This document shows positions 44,747 to 56,802 of a DNA stretch of 64,000 bases, one piece after another; the first letter of the stretch is position 1, and each line of letters starts with the position of its first letter. The notes beneath the pieces were generated by a model, which worked only from the letters and a program-made list of their open reading frames with translations, made no database searches and was not told where the DNA came from. This DNA comes from Adiantum capillus-veneris (taxonomy: Eukaryota; Streptophyta; Polypodiopsida; Polypodiales; Pteridaceae): the NCBI GenBank assembly GCA_014529385.2, contig CM043945.1, positions 148,138,241 through 148,202,240 on the forward strand, in the 5' to 3' direction. The translations under genes and the position numbers were made by a program.

Positions 44747-47239
44747 TGTCGGGGGATATGTGTTCGCTACGTGAGCTGGGCAGGCGCCGGGCCTCTGGCT
44801 GTGGGAGGTGTGAAAGAGAGAGAACAAGAACAACAGATGTAACTTAATCTAGAAATCACCGTAATCATCAATTGATCAATTCAATACTTTGAGTACAGCT
44901 TAATCTTGAGCCAAGGCGGACTGTTAACAGCACTGTCACTTGGATTATCTGCTAACTAAGAGCTTAAGCTCCCGTTTATAGGATTAACCGGGCCGTTAAC
45001 GACACCGGACTTAAAATAATGTTAATTCAATCTCTATTTGATGACGGTTATGGAAATTTCCTCCTGTCGCTTTATCTGCTTCAAATACCTCGTGGATTCT
45101 GCAAGCTTCGACTCTGCTCACTACATCAATCATCAAGCTTCAGTAGTCATTAATTATCCTGCTTTGTATGCTTGCACTTACTTATCTGCCGTTTCTGAAT
45201 TTTTACGTCTCCTCTAATCCACTTGCTCTGATCGCCTTTGGTGCTCCGACTCTCTTTTTCTTGAGTACCTTATCTTGCCGGAATCTTCTTATCTACTCTT
45301 ACCAAGCATCCTTTCCCTTGCCGAGATCTGCCTTACCTGCTCTTGCCAAGCATCCTTTGCCTTACCTAGTGCTTCACCGGATTCAAGCCTCGAGCTTGCT
45401 CTCCACTTAGCTAGCTTCGAGGATGAGAGCGATAGAGAGAGAGAGAGAGAGAGAGTTCTCTTTGTCCAAGCTCCGAAAGAGAGAGAGCTCGTGATTCCTT
45501 TCCAGCTTCGAGCACCCTCTTTCCTTGCTCGTTGCCCTTGTCCATCTCCCTTTTCTTCTCAAGGGCCGAGACAGAGAGTCGTTCCTTCATTAGCAAAGCC
45601 GAGGACGAGCCGAGAGAGAGAAACAGAGCGAGAGAGAGAGAGTAAGAACTCTTCTCGAGTATACGATGGAGAGAGAGAGGCTTCCTTCTTGCTTAAGCCA
45701 AGAGAGAGATGCTTTGGTTTCTCTCTCCTTCTCTACCTTCTTGCTCCCCGTCCAAGCTTCCTCTCCTCCATTGCCTGCTTCGTTCAAGCTCTCCCCTTGC
45801 TTCCTCGACCAAGCTCTTCCCTCTTCCTGCCTTCCTTCGAACCTCTCTGTTTTCTCCTCTTTCTCTTGATGATGCTCCTCTCGTTGATCTCCTTCGTTGC
45901 CTCTTGCTTCGCTCCCTTCTTGCCCTCGTTCAACTTGCCTCGAATACCTTATCATGCCAAAAAAAACTCCTATTTATAATTCCCTCCCTCCCTTAGCAAC
46001 GACGGCGCAGTCGTTGCTAGGGAGTCCATAAAAATCATCCCCTGCTACTGCTGACATGGCAAGTCGGCATGGATGGAGCAACGCAGAATTTAGCCCTGCA
46101 GGTGCCGAAACGGCGCGCCTTTGCCTCCTCTTCACTTCCCTTGTCTATGTCGACGTCATCCGACGCTCGACCCGGCTAGCGTGAGTTGCTCTTCTCCTAC
46201 GCAGTTCACTGCCCGCTGCCCTCCTTGCCATCTCCTTTTTCTCCTCCTTTCTTTCACATTCCACTGATTTCATTGAGTGGCCATTGGCCATGCCCCTTAA
46301 TTGGGCGGCCAGCTTATTATATGGGCGGCCTTATGGCTTTGTAAGCCATATTAGGCATACTCATCGGCCAAAGCTTGCCAAGATTCTCCATTGGGCAACC
46401 ATAGCCCCCTTGGCTTCCGGGCAGCCTTGCCACTCGGTTAAGTTGGGTGGCCCTTTAGCGGGCATTCCATTAAACATACATGCCGACCAAGCAATGCCAA
46501 GCAGTACAACTTTCTTCAGTAGTCCTTGACTAACAATATCATCGTGAATTGTACTACCCATATCAGCATCTCGAATAATGCCAAAAATTACCCAGCTCAG
46601 CAGCGCCGACAATTGACACCGGACTCTGTCTACCAAGCCGTAAATCCCTTTAGACTTCTCAAATTGCATAGAACGCATACGAACCCTACTGAGGTAGCCA
46701 AAATTCTCAGATGGCATTCCGACCGAGCGGACCGGGCTGGCACGAAATCGACCCCGGTGAATCTTTAACTGCCCATATCTTGGCAATCGTAACTCCGATT
46801 GCTGATCTGAAAAGACCGACGTGCTCCACAAAGTGAGCTCTTCAAGTTCGTGCTTTCATTTCAATTCTTTCACCTCAGCTGCAGTTGCCCAATCCGGTAC
46901 GGATCTGCATTAACTCAAACTTCAAACTGCCATAACTTCTTCCCCGTAGCTCCAATCGACGAGCCATAAAGACAGGCCGGTAGAGCACTTCAAGCACTGC
47001 AGTTTTACATCATAATCTTCCATATGTGCTCACATCAAGCATAATCATTTTTTGCATCATTAAGGCATCTATTGGCCCTTTTAAGCTACATCTGGCATAC
47101 ATTAATAATTAAACTTGGCCTGTTAACAAGCCCTGATCGTTGCTCACTAAATGTGTAGGCTTCAAAGAAGCTTAGCTTGCATTTCTCTGCTCTTTTTCTC
47201 TACATGGCAGCGGAGCTGCACGACATCGTATCATCAACA
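44747..47239 (-). repeat. 5' LTR of element E (about 2.5 kb)
   Basis: Read on minus from TGTTGATGATACG (47,239) to CCCCCGACA (44,747). A TATA box TATAAATAGG lies at about 45,970-45,979, leaving about 1.2 kb of R-U5 as in family A. It is CT/GA-rich between 45,430 and 45,900. The right end abuts decayed copia H sequence, so E appears inserted in H. The start is inferred from the TG...CA rule and loss of H homology, without a second LTR to compare. Confidence 0.5.
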
Positions 47240-47289
47240 AGATTAAAAACACGTTGAACTGGTAGTGGATGATAGTTATGGAGCCACTT

Positions 47290-48360
47290 AAACTGATATG
47301 TCATATCCTATAGAATCGATAATAAAAAGTGATCCATCACGTACATGAAGTATTCTTTCTAGAACAACTGAACATAGGACACAATTTGTTTCTGGTACAA
47401 TATCATTTCGATGTTCGGTAGCATATGCTCTATTACGATCTGTGTCAAATCGATGTTTATAGCACAGATGAGTGGATAATCATATCGTCCACAATATTCA
47501 CAAGAAGAAAAAGAATCTCTAGATAAACGTGGTTGTTTATTACTGGTAAAATTGTGTTCTTCATCATACTGACATGCCCAATAGTCATCTTCAGTATGGC
47601 CATATATGTTGCAGTAAGAACATTGCTTATTACGAAATTTGAGACGAGAGAAAATATTATCGCGACAACCACCTCTGCAATTTCTTCATTGAAATGGACG
47701 CCTTTGAGTATAAAAAGCACGTTCCATCTGTTGTGACTCAGTCTCCTATTGTGAAATCATAGTTGTATCATGACCGTTGAGAGTATTCAATTAAAGACAT
47801 GCAGGCTTGGTTGAAATCGAGACCATCTGTATTAGAAAGAATGGTAACAATGTTAGCATAAGAAGAGTCCTTCACTGTGTCAAGGAGAAGTGTAATCAGT
47901 TTTTTTTTGTGGAACAGGATCACCAGCAGCAGCAAGTTGATTAATAATGTATTTGAAAGACTTTTATGTCCCTTCATGGCCATACCAACTTCATATTGTA
48001 ACTTGTTAAGCAAACCTCTCAAATAAAGTAATTTTGTTTATAGATTTCTTCTGAACGTTTGCAATAATTAGGTACTTTCATACGTCGTGGAAAGTAGGCA
48101 GTTCATACATATCAAGCAAAAGGGAATCAGTAAGAGCAGAACGAATATATCGGCGAGCTGCTTTATCACGTCGTTGCCAATTCGTATATGCAACATGCCA
48201 CTCTTTAAATACATGTCCTTCAGTTATAAGCATGTTGTCATGATCTGTATCAACAGGGTGAAGCCGACATACATGATTTTCAAGGACAATATCAAAGAGT
48301 TCATGGCCTTCAAGAATTAACAACATCTTTGCTTTCCAACCAAGAAATCCTTGGTCTTGG
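47290..48360 (-). pseudogene. Copia element H gag to protease start, decayed
   Basis: Minus strand over three frames. Gag begins WKAKMLLILEGHELFDIV, then WQRRDKAARRYIRSAL and LPTFHDVW; next LLNKLQYEVGM and SYANIVTILSNTDGLD; a knuckle remnant CSYCNIYGHTEDD near 47,590; and a degenerate protease site (FIIDS) near 47,310. No RT follows because element E starts at 47,239. Confidence 0.65.
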
Positions 48361-49181
48361 AAAAGAGAAACAAAACGTTGGCCAGAAGGAAAATCGTTGA
48401 CAAAAATAGTCAGTCATATCTGGTTGTGAGAAGACGTGTAAGATAAGATTGCAGAATCTGCATACCATATATGGCCAAGGTTGTAATTGAGAACGAGAGA
48501 AATATGATGACTGTGTTCTGCCAATGATGAACGCAAGAAGGATGCTCATTAAACGTCCAAAGATGTGAGGGACGTCACCCAAAAAAGTAAGAAAAAGGAG
48601 ACGTTAATAATAAAAAAGTCATCAAAATAGAGTGACGTGAGATGCGACATGAGACTCAAGATTGATGGTCGCAATATGAATAGCAAACTAAATTTGCTCA
48701 AAAAAGTTGATGCCAAAATTAGAAAACGATTGCGGATGCTTCAGGAACAAGCATGAGGACAAAACCTATGTTAAGTTCGATTGCAGTAAAAACAACGTAA
48801 CTTTTTACTGTGAACTCCGTTTGCTGCAAACCTAGAACTCAAATCGAAGAGCTCAAGGAGACGAACAGGTTATGGAATAAAATTAGCATTGTGCTTTTTC
48901 CGTTTCTCCAAATTTGGAGCAGAACATTCCCGAAAATTGAGACGAAGTTGAAAGTGTCAAAAGACAAATCAACAAGAAAATGTATTCAATGATTCATCAT
49001 ATCGATTAGCAATAAACGCCACACAAAACACTAATCATATTCTTCTTAATACAAAAGAACCACATTTAACAAGAATCAATCCTCAAAAATAATTTTTTTA
49101 GCAATTCTGAATCTTACATGCGAATCACATACACATACTCTGTTTTGTCACGTTGAATTGAATCGGCGTGTGATCGTTACC
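48361..49181 (-). other. 5' leader of copia H, no gene
   Basis: AT-rich DNA between the H primer site and its gag. No supportable ORF. Confidence 0.5.
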
Positions 49182-49193
49182 GCTCAGATACCA
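49182..49193 (-). other. Primer-binding site of copia H
   Basis: On minus TGGTATCTGAGC, one base from the initiator tRNA-Met-type site, immediately inside the LTR. Confidence 0.75.
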
Positions 49194-49202
49194 TGTTGGG
49201 AT

Positions 49203-49258
<56 letters not shown>

Positions 49259-49828
49259 GAGACAAGAAACACACCATGTACGCTCCCAAAAATTGATTGA
49301 TATTGAGGACAAGATACAAATATATAGGTAAGACCAAGTTGAGTAAAGTGAGCCATATATAGCTCCAACACTGCAGCGAATGGGAGAGAGCAAGAACAAC
49401 AAGCGAGTTAGAGAGAGAGAGAGAGGTGACGTTTTGTTCTTGCGGGGCTCTTCGAATCGCAAGAAGCAAGGTTCACTTCCTTCTCTAGCTCTTTGCAGGT
49501 TAAAGTTGGTGTGTGCGAAACCTTGCTCCCTACATGTGAGAGTACTTGGGACTTTCCTCGCCAAATAAAATATGGTAGGCGTTCATGTTTTCTTTGGCTG
49601 CACACACAGCTACGTTGTGAACAAGAGAAATAGTAAGCTTTAATAGACACATAATCTTTCAAAACATCACACTTTCTTAAGACCAAAGCAAAAGCACAAG
49701 TGTGCCCGTCGCTCCAATGGCAAGCATAGAAGAAGGCTACACCAATATAGCCTCGCCAGAAATGTAGAGAGTTGATAAAAATGCACACAAGAAAACGCAA
49801 TGCAGGTCAATATGAGCTACCATGAACA
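49194..49828 (-). repeat. 5' LTR of copia H
   Basis: On minus it ends CCCAACA next to the primer site. Its start is inferred as TGTTCATGG at 49,828, beside PPR-derived sequence. It contains (GA)n at 49,207-49,255 and a TATATA box near 49,351. The outer boundary is uncertain. Confidence 0.6.
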
Positions 49829-50690
49829 ATTCAACGACACGAAAGAATGAAGAAGAGCTGTGAAGTCGATGTAAGAAGTGATATGGAGCTCATTCGTGTT
49901 GGAATGAGGAGCCTCCAAAATGCGAAACTACAAGATATGTCCAACAGGGTCAAGTCAGGAAGAGAGACATGTTTTCAGCAGATGTAGAGAGAGGGCATCT
50001 CTCCATATGCAATGATGTACACTTTCACCTTGAAGGCATCTGGCAATACACAAGATACTAATATGGGCAAAAGAATTCATAAAGCACAAGAAGTGCTTGA
50101 GGAGCTTCGTGTCTGGGATGTCATCTCTTGGAATGCACTAATTGCAAGATATGCCCAAGTTGGTTAGGGCCAAGGATCTCTGGGTGTTTTTCAGCAGATG
50201 CGAAGCGAGGGTGTCTCTCTATATGCAAACACATACGCTCTAGGATGTTTTCAGTTGATGCGAAGCGAGGGTGTCTTATGAAATGCATGTTATCTCCTGG
50301 AGTGCACTAATTGCGGGATATGCCCAACAGGTTAAGGCCAAGAGGGTCTGTGCTATTTTTGGCGGATGCGAAGTGAGGGTGTCTCTCCTGATGCAATAAC
50401 ATACGCTTGCATCTTGAAGCTCTTGGCTGTTATGGGCGGATGCAAAGTGAGGATATCTCTCCAGATGCAATCACATATGCTTGCATCTTGAAGCTCTGGG
50501 GCTGTGTTCGGCAGATGCAAAGCGAGGGTGTCTCCGTACGCTTGGCCAAGAAGCTCTGGGCTTCGACAAATGCAAAGCGGCGGTGTCACTCCAAATGTAA
50601 TCACATATGCTTTGGGGTGTTTTCTGTGGATGCGAAGCAAGTGTGTCTCTCGAGATGCAATGTTGTCTGAAGTAGTCAATTGGTTGCAAG
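49829..50690 (+). pseudogene. PPR gene fragment, decayed
   Basis: Repeats of the plant pentatricopeptide type in changing frames: VISWNALIARYAQVG, FQQMRSEGVS, YTFTLKASGN, EVLEELRVWD and SPDAITYACILK appear several times, some with internal stops (for example after YAQVG at 50,167) and short deletions. Intact relatives are organelle RNA-binding or editing factors. Copia H abuts the left end. At least four partial repeat units are visible; none is complete enough to function. Confidence 0.75.
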
Positions 50691-50872
50691 GTATGTATAT
50701 GGTCGAGGCATCTAATCTCTATGGTTGTGTGTTTGTGTCCTACATTTTGCATGTATCAAATATCAATGTAGCTTTGAAGTGTTTGAAGGGTAATGACATG
50801 TGTGAGGGTCTGACCTAGGATGGATTGTTTGAGTGTGTGTGGATGAATGCCAAAGCACACTAGTAGCTTGCA

Positions 50873-50961
<89 letters not shown>

Positions 50962-51170
50962 TCCAAAACGGTAATAGAGAAATGAGAGAGATATTTGTAC
51001 TCATGATGAGCTTGCAAAATTGTATAAGATTGCCATTTGAAACAGTTTCGTAAGAGCGAGCAAGACCCGCCGGTATGCGGGTCGCGCGAGCAAGTGTATA
51101 TTATATGTAAGGGCACCAACTAGCTATAATAAGTATTGAGGGGAGAGCAAAGCCAAAATTTGAAGGAAGA
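50691..51170. other. Non-coding DNA with microsatellite and short hairpin
   Basis: Contains the (TG)n(AG)n tract 50,874-50,948 and a GACCCGCCGGTATGCGGGTC hairpin at 51,065-51,084. No gene. Confidence 0.6.
50874..50948. repeat. (TG)n(AG)n microsatellite
   Basis: About 53 bp of TG followed by about 22 bp of AG, the same TG-to-AG arrangement as at 15,950. Confidence 0.93.
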
Positions 51171-51211
51171 TCGTGATTCGTGTATACACTAAATTCGATG
51201 GGTTAAAAAAT

Positions 51212-51945
51212 TCAATTGTTGCGGGGAGGGTGGGGATGAGCCTCTGCATAATCCGCATGGAAAGCTCGCCTGTCATCCACTCTGTATTTGGGTCCTCTCA
51301 TCTCTGCCCAGATGGTTTCCCTTTGCCTCTCCATCAGCTGCACATGTACATGCTTGTACGCCGTCCCGCCCCCATCATACAATTTTGTTGCAGGTTTCAT
51401 GGGAACCTCTGCATGGATAAATCCAGCATCAGCTCTAGCACTAGCACTCCGTTGGGCTTCCTCATAGTTCATTCGCTCTGCATGTTTAATGGCTACCTTC
51501 TGCTGGTCGGCTATATTACGGCTGCTCAGCTTTCTGACGTACTCTTCATAATATTTAGCTGCCATGGAACTGGGTTCCTCTTCATCATCATGGCCTCTTT
51601 TCCTGGTGAAGTGGAGATGCTGATTGGCCAGATGGGTGGTTAATATTTCCTGCAATGTGCAGCATGACTGCAAGAGACTTTAATAGAGATGCAAAATAAA
51701 TAAATTAAATGAAGATAAGAAATTGAAGCAGGGAAAATTCACCCACCAGCTCGCTGGCCGCTTGTAATTGAGGAGCCAATTTCCTAACCCTTGCTAGCTT
51801 TTCTGTCAGAACGGACCAATCAACATACAATAGAATTGTCAGAATCATGGCATTTAATGTCTCATACCTTCTAAGTTTAATGCACTCATGACATAACACT
51901 TCAATACTGTCAGCAAGCGGGTTTCTTTTCCTTTCCTTTTCTGCA
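51212..51945 (-). CDS. Spliced gene fragment of unknown function
   Basis: Minus strand. An exon (about 51,945-51,745) opens after CATTCTGCAG and reads EKERKRNPLADSIEVLC, YETLNAMILTILLYVDWSV, LARVRKLAPQLQAASEL, then a donor (GTGGGT or GTGAAT). The next exon starts after ACATTGCAG near 51,653: EILTTHLANQHLHF, RGHDDEEEPSSM, KYYEEYVRKLSSRNIADQQK, ending in a stop at 51,212. The exons keep frame if the GTGGGT donor is used. Helix-rich; I do not recognise the family. Upstream exons are not seen, so it may be a gene remnant. Confidence 0.45.
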
Positions 51946-52102
51946 GAATGCAAAATCCAAGTTTCAACTACATACCAGTGGGCAAGAAAGTGGAGCTGGT
52001 TGCTTTGAGTAGTAAGAGTAGGAGAGCAAGTATGCTGCAAACCATATTCTTTGCACACCTTGACTCTTGTTTTACCATCATGTGCATTGCAAACACCGCC
52101 TC

Positions 52103-52233
52103 GGAAGCTGTAATTATGACCCTTCGACTACGCCACCACAATCTTAGTCGATAATAGCTTAAGAGCTCCGAAGCTGTAATTATGACCTTCGACTACGCCA
52201 CCACAATCTTAGTCAATAATAGCTTAAGAGCTT
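52103..52233. repeat. Tandem duplication, two units of about 65 bp
   Basis: GAAGCTGTAATTATGACC...ATAGCTTAAGAGCT occurs twice in a row with three differences. Confidence 0.9.
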
Positions 52234-52870
52234 GCTCATCAAAGAGACTTCTATTAGCTTTGTGATGGTCTGCAGGCCCTTCAATTAAGTGGGTGCTACT
52301 ACTAACTGCCCATTCTGCATTTTCTTTTTCTCTGTCAAAAAACCCAGGCTGAGAACCTCAGATGGAGCGCATGCATGCAAGCAAGCCACCAAAGTATCTA
52401 TTACTCGATATAAACGTCGGCGATCGAGAATAGAGTGGTGAACAGAAAATATTCACAATATTACTGTGCTTCCATGGCTTCTTTTCCTTTTGCTTGAAAG
52501 AATGAAGGCGGAGCAGAGACAAAAGATTTGTTGGTTGCAAGGGGCCAGCTATGGAAAGCTCAGTACTATCAAGTTGGGGTTCTTGTGTGGCACAAAGTCA
52601 AGGGGGGGATAATTACTGATGAAGAGAGGGAATGGGGTAAAAGCTGCAGAGTGTGAGAGAGAGAGAGAGAGCTATAAGCTAAGAGTATTGCACTAGGGTT
52701 TAGGTTACGAGTACGGCCATATGAAGCGTGTGAACATTGAGGGTTGCTCACACTAGCTATTAGAATATAGTAGAATATAGGCCAAATCAGACAAACTATC
52801 TATGGATAAGATGTTTTGGCTGATTTGATCCGGCCTTGCAAGGAGCCTACTCGTCTCTATAATTCGAACT
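52234..52870. other. No gene seen
   Basis: Short (GA)n at 52,655-52,670. Nothing recognisable on either strand. Confidence 0.5.
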
Positions 52871-53352
52871 TCGAAGAAGGCCAAACGTCACTACCTAAGT
52901 TAGGCCTAAGTTCTAGGCTAAGTTCTAACACTTCCTCCCTCTTCCAAGGTGCAGTTCACATGGAGCTCTGGTTTGCAACTAGTTGCCAATCAGTTGCGAA
53001 CTAGTTTGAGTTTCGTTCCGATGAGGTGTTGCGAGGAAAAAGTTTGTAATTGGTTGCAAACCGGTTGCGATGCTGCTCCTAGGGGAGGAGGTGGAGCAGG
53101 CTGGAAACCATGGAAAAGGACAAAACTTTGCTCACTTTTTCAGCTTCGCAGAGGAAAAATACGCCATTTTTCAATGCATTTCCAGATTTTTCTCTTTTCA
53201 TGGGAACTGAGTAGTTGCTGCTTGCCAATCGGTAGCCGGTTGCGAGCCATGGTTCCACGTGAACTGCCTCCAAGAAGCCATAGCCATAAGGCCAAATGTC
53301 ATCCACTACCTATGTTAGGCCTAACTTATAACACTCCCTCCCTCTTCCATTG
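52871..53352 (-). repeat. Two LTR-start-like repeats
   Basis: On minus, GGAAGAGGGAGG(G/A)AGTGTTA followed by a TTAGGCCTAA(C)-rich stretch occurs near 53,350 and again near 52,943. The purine tract plus TGTTA looks like a polypurine tract and LTR start. The DNA between them repeats CAACTAGTTGCCAATCAGTTGC-like words. Element type unknown. Confidence 0.4.
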
Positions 53353-53639
53353 ATTGGTACCCTTCTGAATGCTGAAAATGTATTTAAAAAATGAGGCTAA
53401 CTAAAATTCAATGCACATGATATGGAGGGTCTACACATCGTGGACGCTCGGTCGATTGTAAAGTTTGAAAACTCAACATTGGAGTTGTAGGCCTATACGG
53501 CCCGTCCTTGATCCCCTCCCAACGACACTGGTTAAATATCGGCCTACATGCCTTCGTGGGGTCGAGCAGCCCGAGCTGGTTGGCAGTCAACTGCAACCCG
53601 CCAGCAAGACTAAAACGTTCAATTGTGAAGTTGATGCGG

Positions 53640-53700
53640 TAGCTTTGAACCTTGCACCTCGACTTCATGAGGCCAGTGTTCTACCACTCCGCCTGCGTGT
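53640..53700 (-). repeat. tRNA-like SINE head (degenerate)
   Basis: On minus, a box A-like TGGTAGAACACTGG and a box B-like GGTTCAAAGC at suitable spacing. No target duplication was found, so this is only a candidate. Confidence 0.3.
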
Positions 53701-54240
53701 GTGTGTTGAAGAACTACGTCGTGGAGCTAATGATTGCTGCAAGCCCGCTCAAAAAATTGGGTGACTGGCCTTGCCAGTCACGCTCACCTACAATGTGGCT
53801 AGCATGCCGACATTTATCTATTGCCCCTCCCACCATTTCAACACGTGTGAAATAGAGATGAGGCTTCCCCTTGAAATGAGGAATCTTTTCCTCCTAACCC
53901 TCTCATCTTAAGGACCTGGTTGCCTACAATGCTACTCTGCTATTTAGCCAGTCACCGGTCGGTGGTGTAGAGAAAATGTCTCCAGTCACTCTCTGTCAAA
54001 TCACGTAAAAAGGCGAGATTTTTTGTTTGCATTCCCTCGAAATCGGTGTGATTGTGATTTCATTGCTACTATGAGGGGACATAGCCATCACGATGTCTCA
54101 TTGTCCGCTTAGAGAGCACTGTCGAAAGAGGCGATGGCCTCACGAAAAGCTGCCATGTGTCGAGGAGGGGGGGGTCTCCCTCCCCCTTTTATGATAGTAG
54201 GAAGGGGTGTCTAAATCCCTCATTGCTTTATTAATAGTCC
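53701..54240. other. No gene seen
   Basis: Unique-looking DNA with short G and C runs near 54,160-54,190. No supportable feature. Confidence 0.5.
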
Positions 54241-54383
54241 CGTTTTGAAAGAATAGGGGCCCCTTCAAATCCTATCAGTGTTGGGCCCGTCTTTTGAAAG
54301 GATAGGGGCCCCTTAAAATCCTAACACTGTTGGGCCCATCTTTTGAAAGAATTTAGGGGGCCCTTCGAATCCTAACGCTGCGA
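54241..54383. repeat. Tandem repeat, three units of about 50 bp
   Basis: Each unit reads TTTTGAAAG(A/G)AT..AGGGGCCCCTT...CCTA...GTTGGGCCC. Units begin near 54,241, 54,291 and 54,342. Confidence 0.88.
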
Positions 54384-54456
54384 GTCAAAAAGTAGGAGGA
54401 CTACCATCATCTTATTGTCTATTTAATATCAACTAGCCACGGAACACTCATGTTGC

Positions 54457-54943
54457 TTGTTATGGAAATGATATTTTGTTATTTATTGAAGCTGACATGT
54501 GGAAAAGGCTAAGGGTTATGCAAAAGGATCTCGAAAGGATATTATATTTTATAATTTATTATTCGAGTGCTCTTTTATAAGCTTTGGCCATTTATGATTG
54601 GCCGGCCAGTTTGTACTCACTTTGACCATTCAAGAAATCTATAAATCAAATACGTGCAAGAAGAAAATGGTCACTCTTGCACGGGGGAGATTACACCCAG
54701 TGTTTGCATAGTTCTCCTCTCCTCCCCTCTCCTCTCTCTCATCGTGCCAGCTTAGCACTTCACTCTAAGAGGTGCGCTTGCATGTGCTCTCGTGCTCTAT
54801 CCCTCTCTCTTTCCCTCTCGGTTCGTGTATGGCAACGGTTATGATGCACATGTTATTTGTTAGGGATATAGTTTTGTCGATTATGGCTTGCATTATGTTG
54901 ATGTTGCTATTTTGTAGGGCTCTCCGTGCTTCCATTTGTAGCA
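54457..54943 (+). repeat. Copia-type 5' LTR
   Basis: Its right end is fixed by the primer site TGGTATCAGAGC at 54,945-54,956. A TATAAAT box lies near 54,638. The proposed start TGTTATGGAAATG at 54,457 is inferred only. No gag or pol follows, so just the 5' end of the element survives. Confidence 0.55.
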
Positions 54944-54944
54944 G

Positions 54945-54956
54945 TGGTATCAGAGC
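54945..54956 (+). other. Primer-binding site, initiator tRNA-Met type
   Basis: Exact TGGTATCAGAGC. Confidence 0.82.
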
Positions 54957-55587
54957 CAACAAAACGCTCTTGGTAATATGGATATCACACCGGCAAAGAG
55001 AATCAATGATGGCAATCATACCCAGAGCTAAGCTTATTTATTTTTGTAATTTTATTAGCGGTAACTTTGTTGGTCAATTCCACTATTTGTTTATTTTTCC
55101 TTCTTAGTTTAATCATTCTATAATTTCGTTAAACAAAACCACTTGGATCACACGGCTGGAATAGGCTAAAAACGATTGGTTAGATTAGGAAGTTAGGTTT
55201 GGGTATAGCGAGCTCGACGAGATGCATATGGCCAATTACATGCAGGTGAAGAAGAATAAGAGAGTTTGTAACACAAAAAGACAATAACGTAAAGGTATAA
55301 TTAATGAGAAACGGATAAGTAGTAGCGATTTCTCTATTGTAGGAGCAATCCCAAACAACGTAAGGGAGTAAGAACGAGAATTAGAAGCAAATATGTTTTT
55401 GTGCTTCTCTTCTCCCTAAAAGTTCTGTGATTCAAGGGTAATGAGCAGATTTATTGTCCTCTCTCTTCCACGATTTGGACGTGGTTGGTTGATGCTCAAG
55501 CCGTACCCTCAAAATTGCCAAGCCAAAACCATAGGAAGGGGTCCTAAAGGACCACAACTCTAAATTTCTATTTACAAAAGAGTGAAT

Positions 55588-55636
<49 letters not shown>

Positions 55637-55985
55637 TTGCTAGGTATTGCACAGGCTGCATGTTGTGCAAAAAATCCCGTGCCGACCTGGAGCCGATGGG
55701 CAAGAGCGAAGACCATACTACCCTAATTTATGGAGGAAACAGAGCCAAATGGCACAGAACTCGGTATTGTTCTCAAGCGGACATGCGGCAACAATCAACA
55801 TGCACACAGTAGTCATGGTGAAACGTTGTCAGGAGTTTTTTGGAGCAAGGGATTGCACATATGTACATACACATGCATGGTGCATTGAATAAAGGATTGC
55901 CCATTTTCCATAGCCAGGTGGTTACGTGGGGCCCACATGTGTATAGGTAGGACAGCATGTACATAGTGCATCGATTTTCACTATT
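54957..55985. other. No gene seen
   Basis: Apart from the (TA)n tract at 55,591-55,633, nothing recognisable. The first 200 bp may be the leader of the truncated copia. Confidence 0.5.
55591..55633. repeat. (TA)n microsatellite
   Basis: About 43 bp of uninterrupted TA. Confidence 0.93.
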
Positions 55986-56767
55986 ACCAGTACCAGTGTG
56001 TTTTTTCTACAATAATGAGGAGTTGGTAGCGCGTAAAACTTCTCGAGGAAGCTATCCGCGGGCCGATAACATGAGGTAAGCAGGTGCATCATATGGCATC
56101 TAGTGGCGTCATGAGGTCGAATGGGGTCAATATTTGCACATGGATGAGTACGGACACAACGTGGGTGTTTTCTTGTGAGAATTATGCAGAAAGGTCATCA
56201 TGAGGACCATCTTTTGGGGCCACTTTACGTGGTGACGGGATGCATTATTGGAAAAAGTTGAGTGCCAGGTGTGCGGATGGATGCAAAAAGGTGACAACTA
56301 TGCACTGCGAGGTCAGTTTTTGGCCTGTTCGCGGTCCGTTTGAGGTCATCTAAAAGGCCAAGAGTGCCCAAGTAATAAAGCTAAGTGTGGGAACTGAAAA
56401 AAAAAAGAGAAGACCAGAAAAAACGTGGAGAGAAGAGGAGGAACAGCCGCAGGTGTGTTTTTGGGGTTTTTGGAGCCTGTTTTGGCCGTAATCTGCTCAT
56501 CCGAGGTCAGATTTGAGCACTTTGACATTGTAGACTCGGGTTTTGGGCCATTCCGGACGCGATGACGCTGTCCATTTTTCCAAATTCCTCACTGTTTTTC
56601 TGCTGTTTTGGTTGTGTAAGTTTCTCCTATGAGCGAAGCTTCAGCTCCAGTTTGTGATTGTATCTGACTTATTTTACCCATACTGTGTGAGCTGTTTGCC
56701 CCCTTGGTGTTGGCCCAAGCTCAATTGTATCTAAAAATCAGAAATTCTCCTCTTTTGAGCTGAGTTG

Positions 56768-56802
<35 letters not shown>

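Noticed and set aside
45275-45996. Plus-strand ORFs rich in L, S and P
   Set aside because: They lie in the CT-rich U5/R part of the element E LTR on the opposite strand; composition explains the open frames.
51065-51121. Possible Helitron 3' end (GACCCGCCGGTATGCGGGTC hairpin then CTAG)
   Set aside because: The CTAG is about 35 bases from the hairpin, too far, and no Rep/helicase or 5' TC end is seen.
53408-53764. Overlapping ORFs on both strands as a gene
   Set aside because: No domain, and the codon pattern is like that of noncoding repeats. The tRNA-like box A/B pair suggests a SINE instead.
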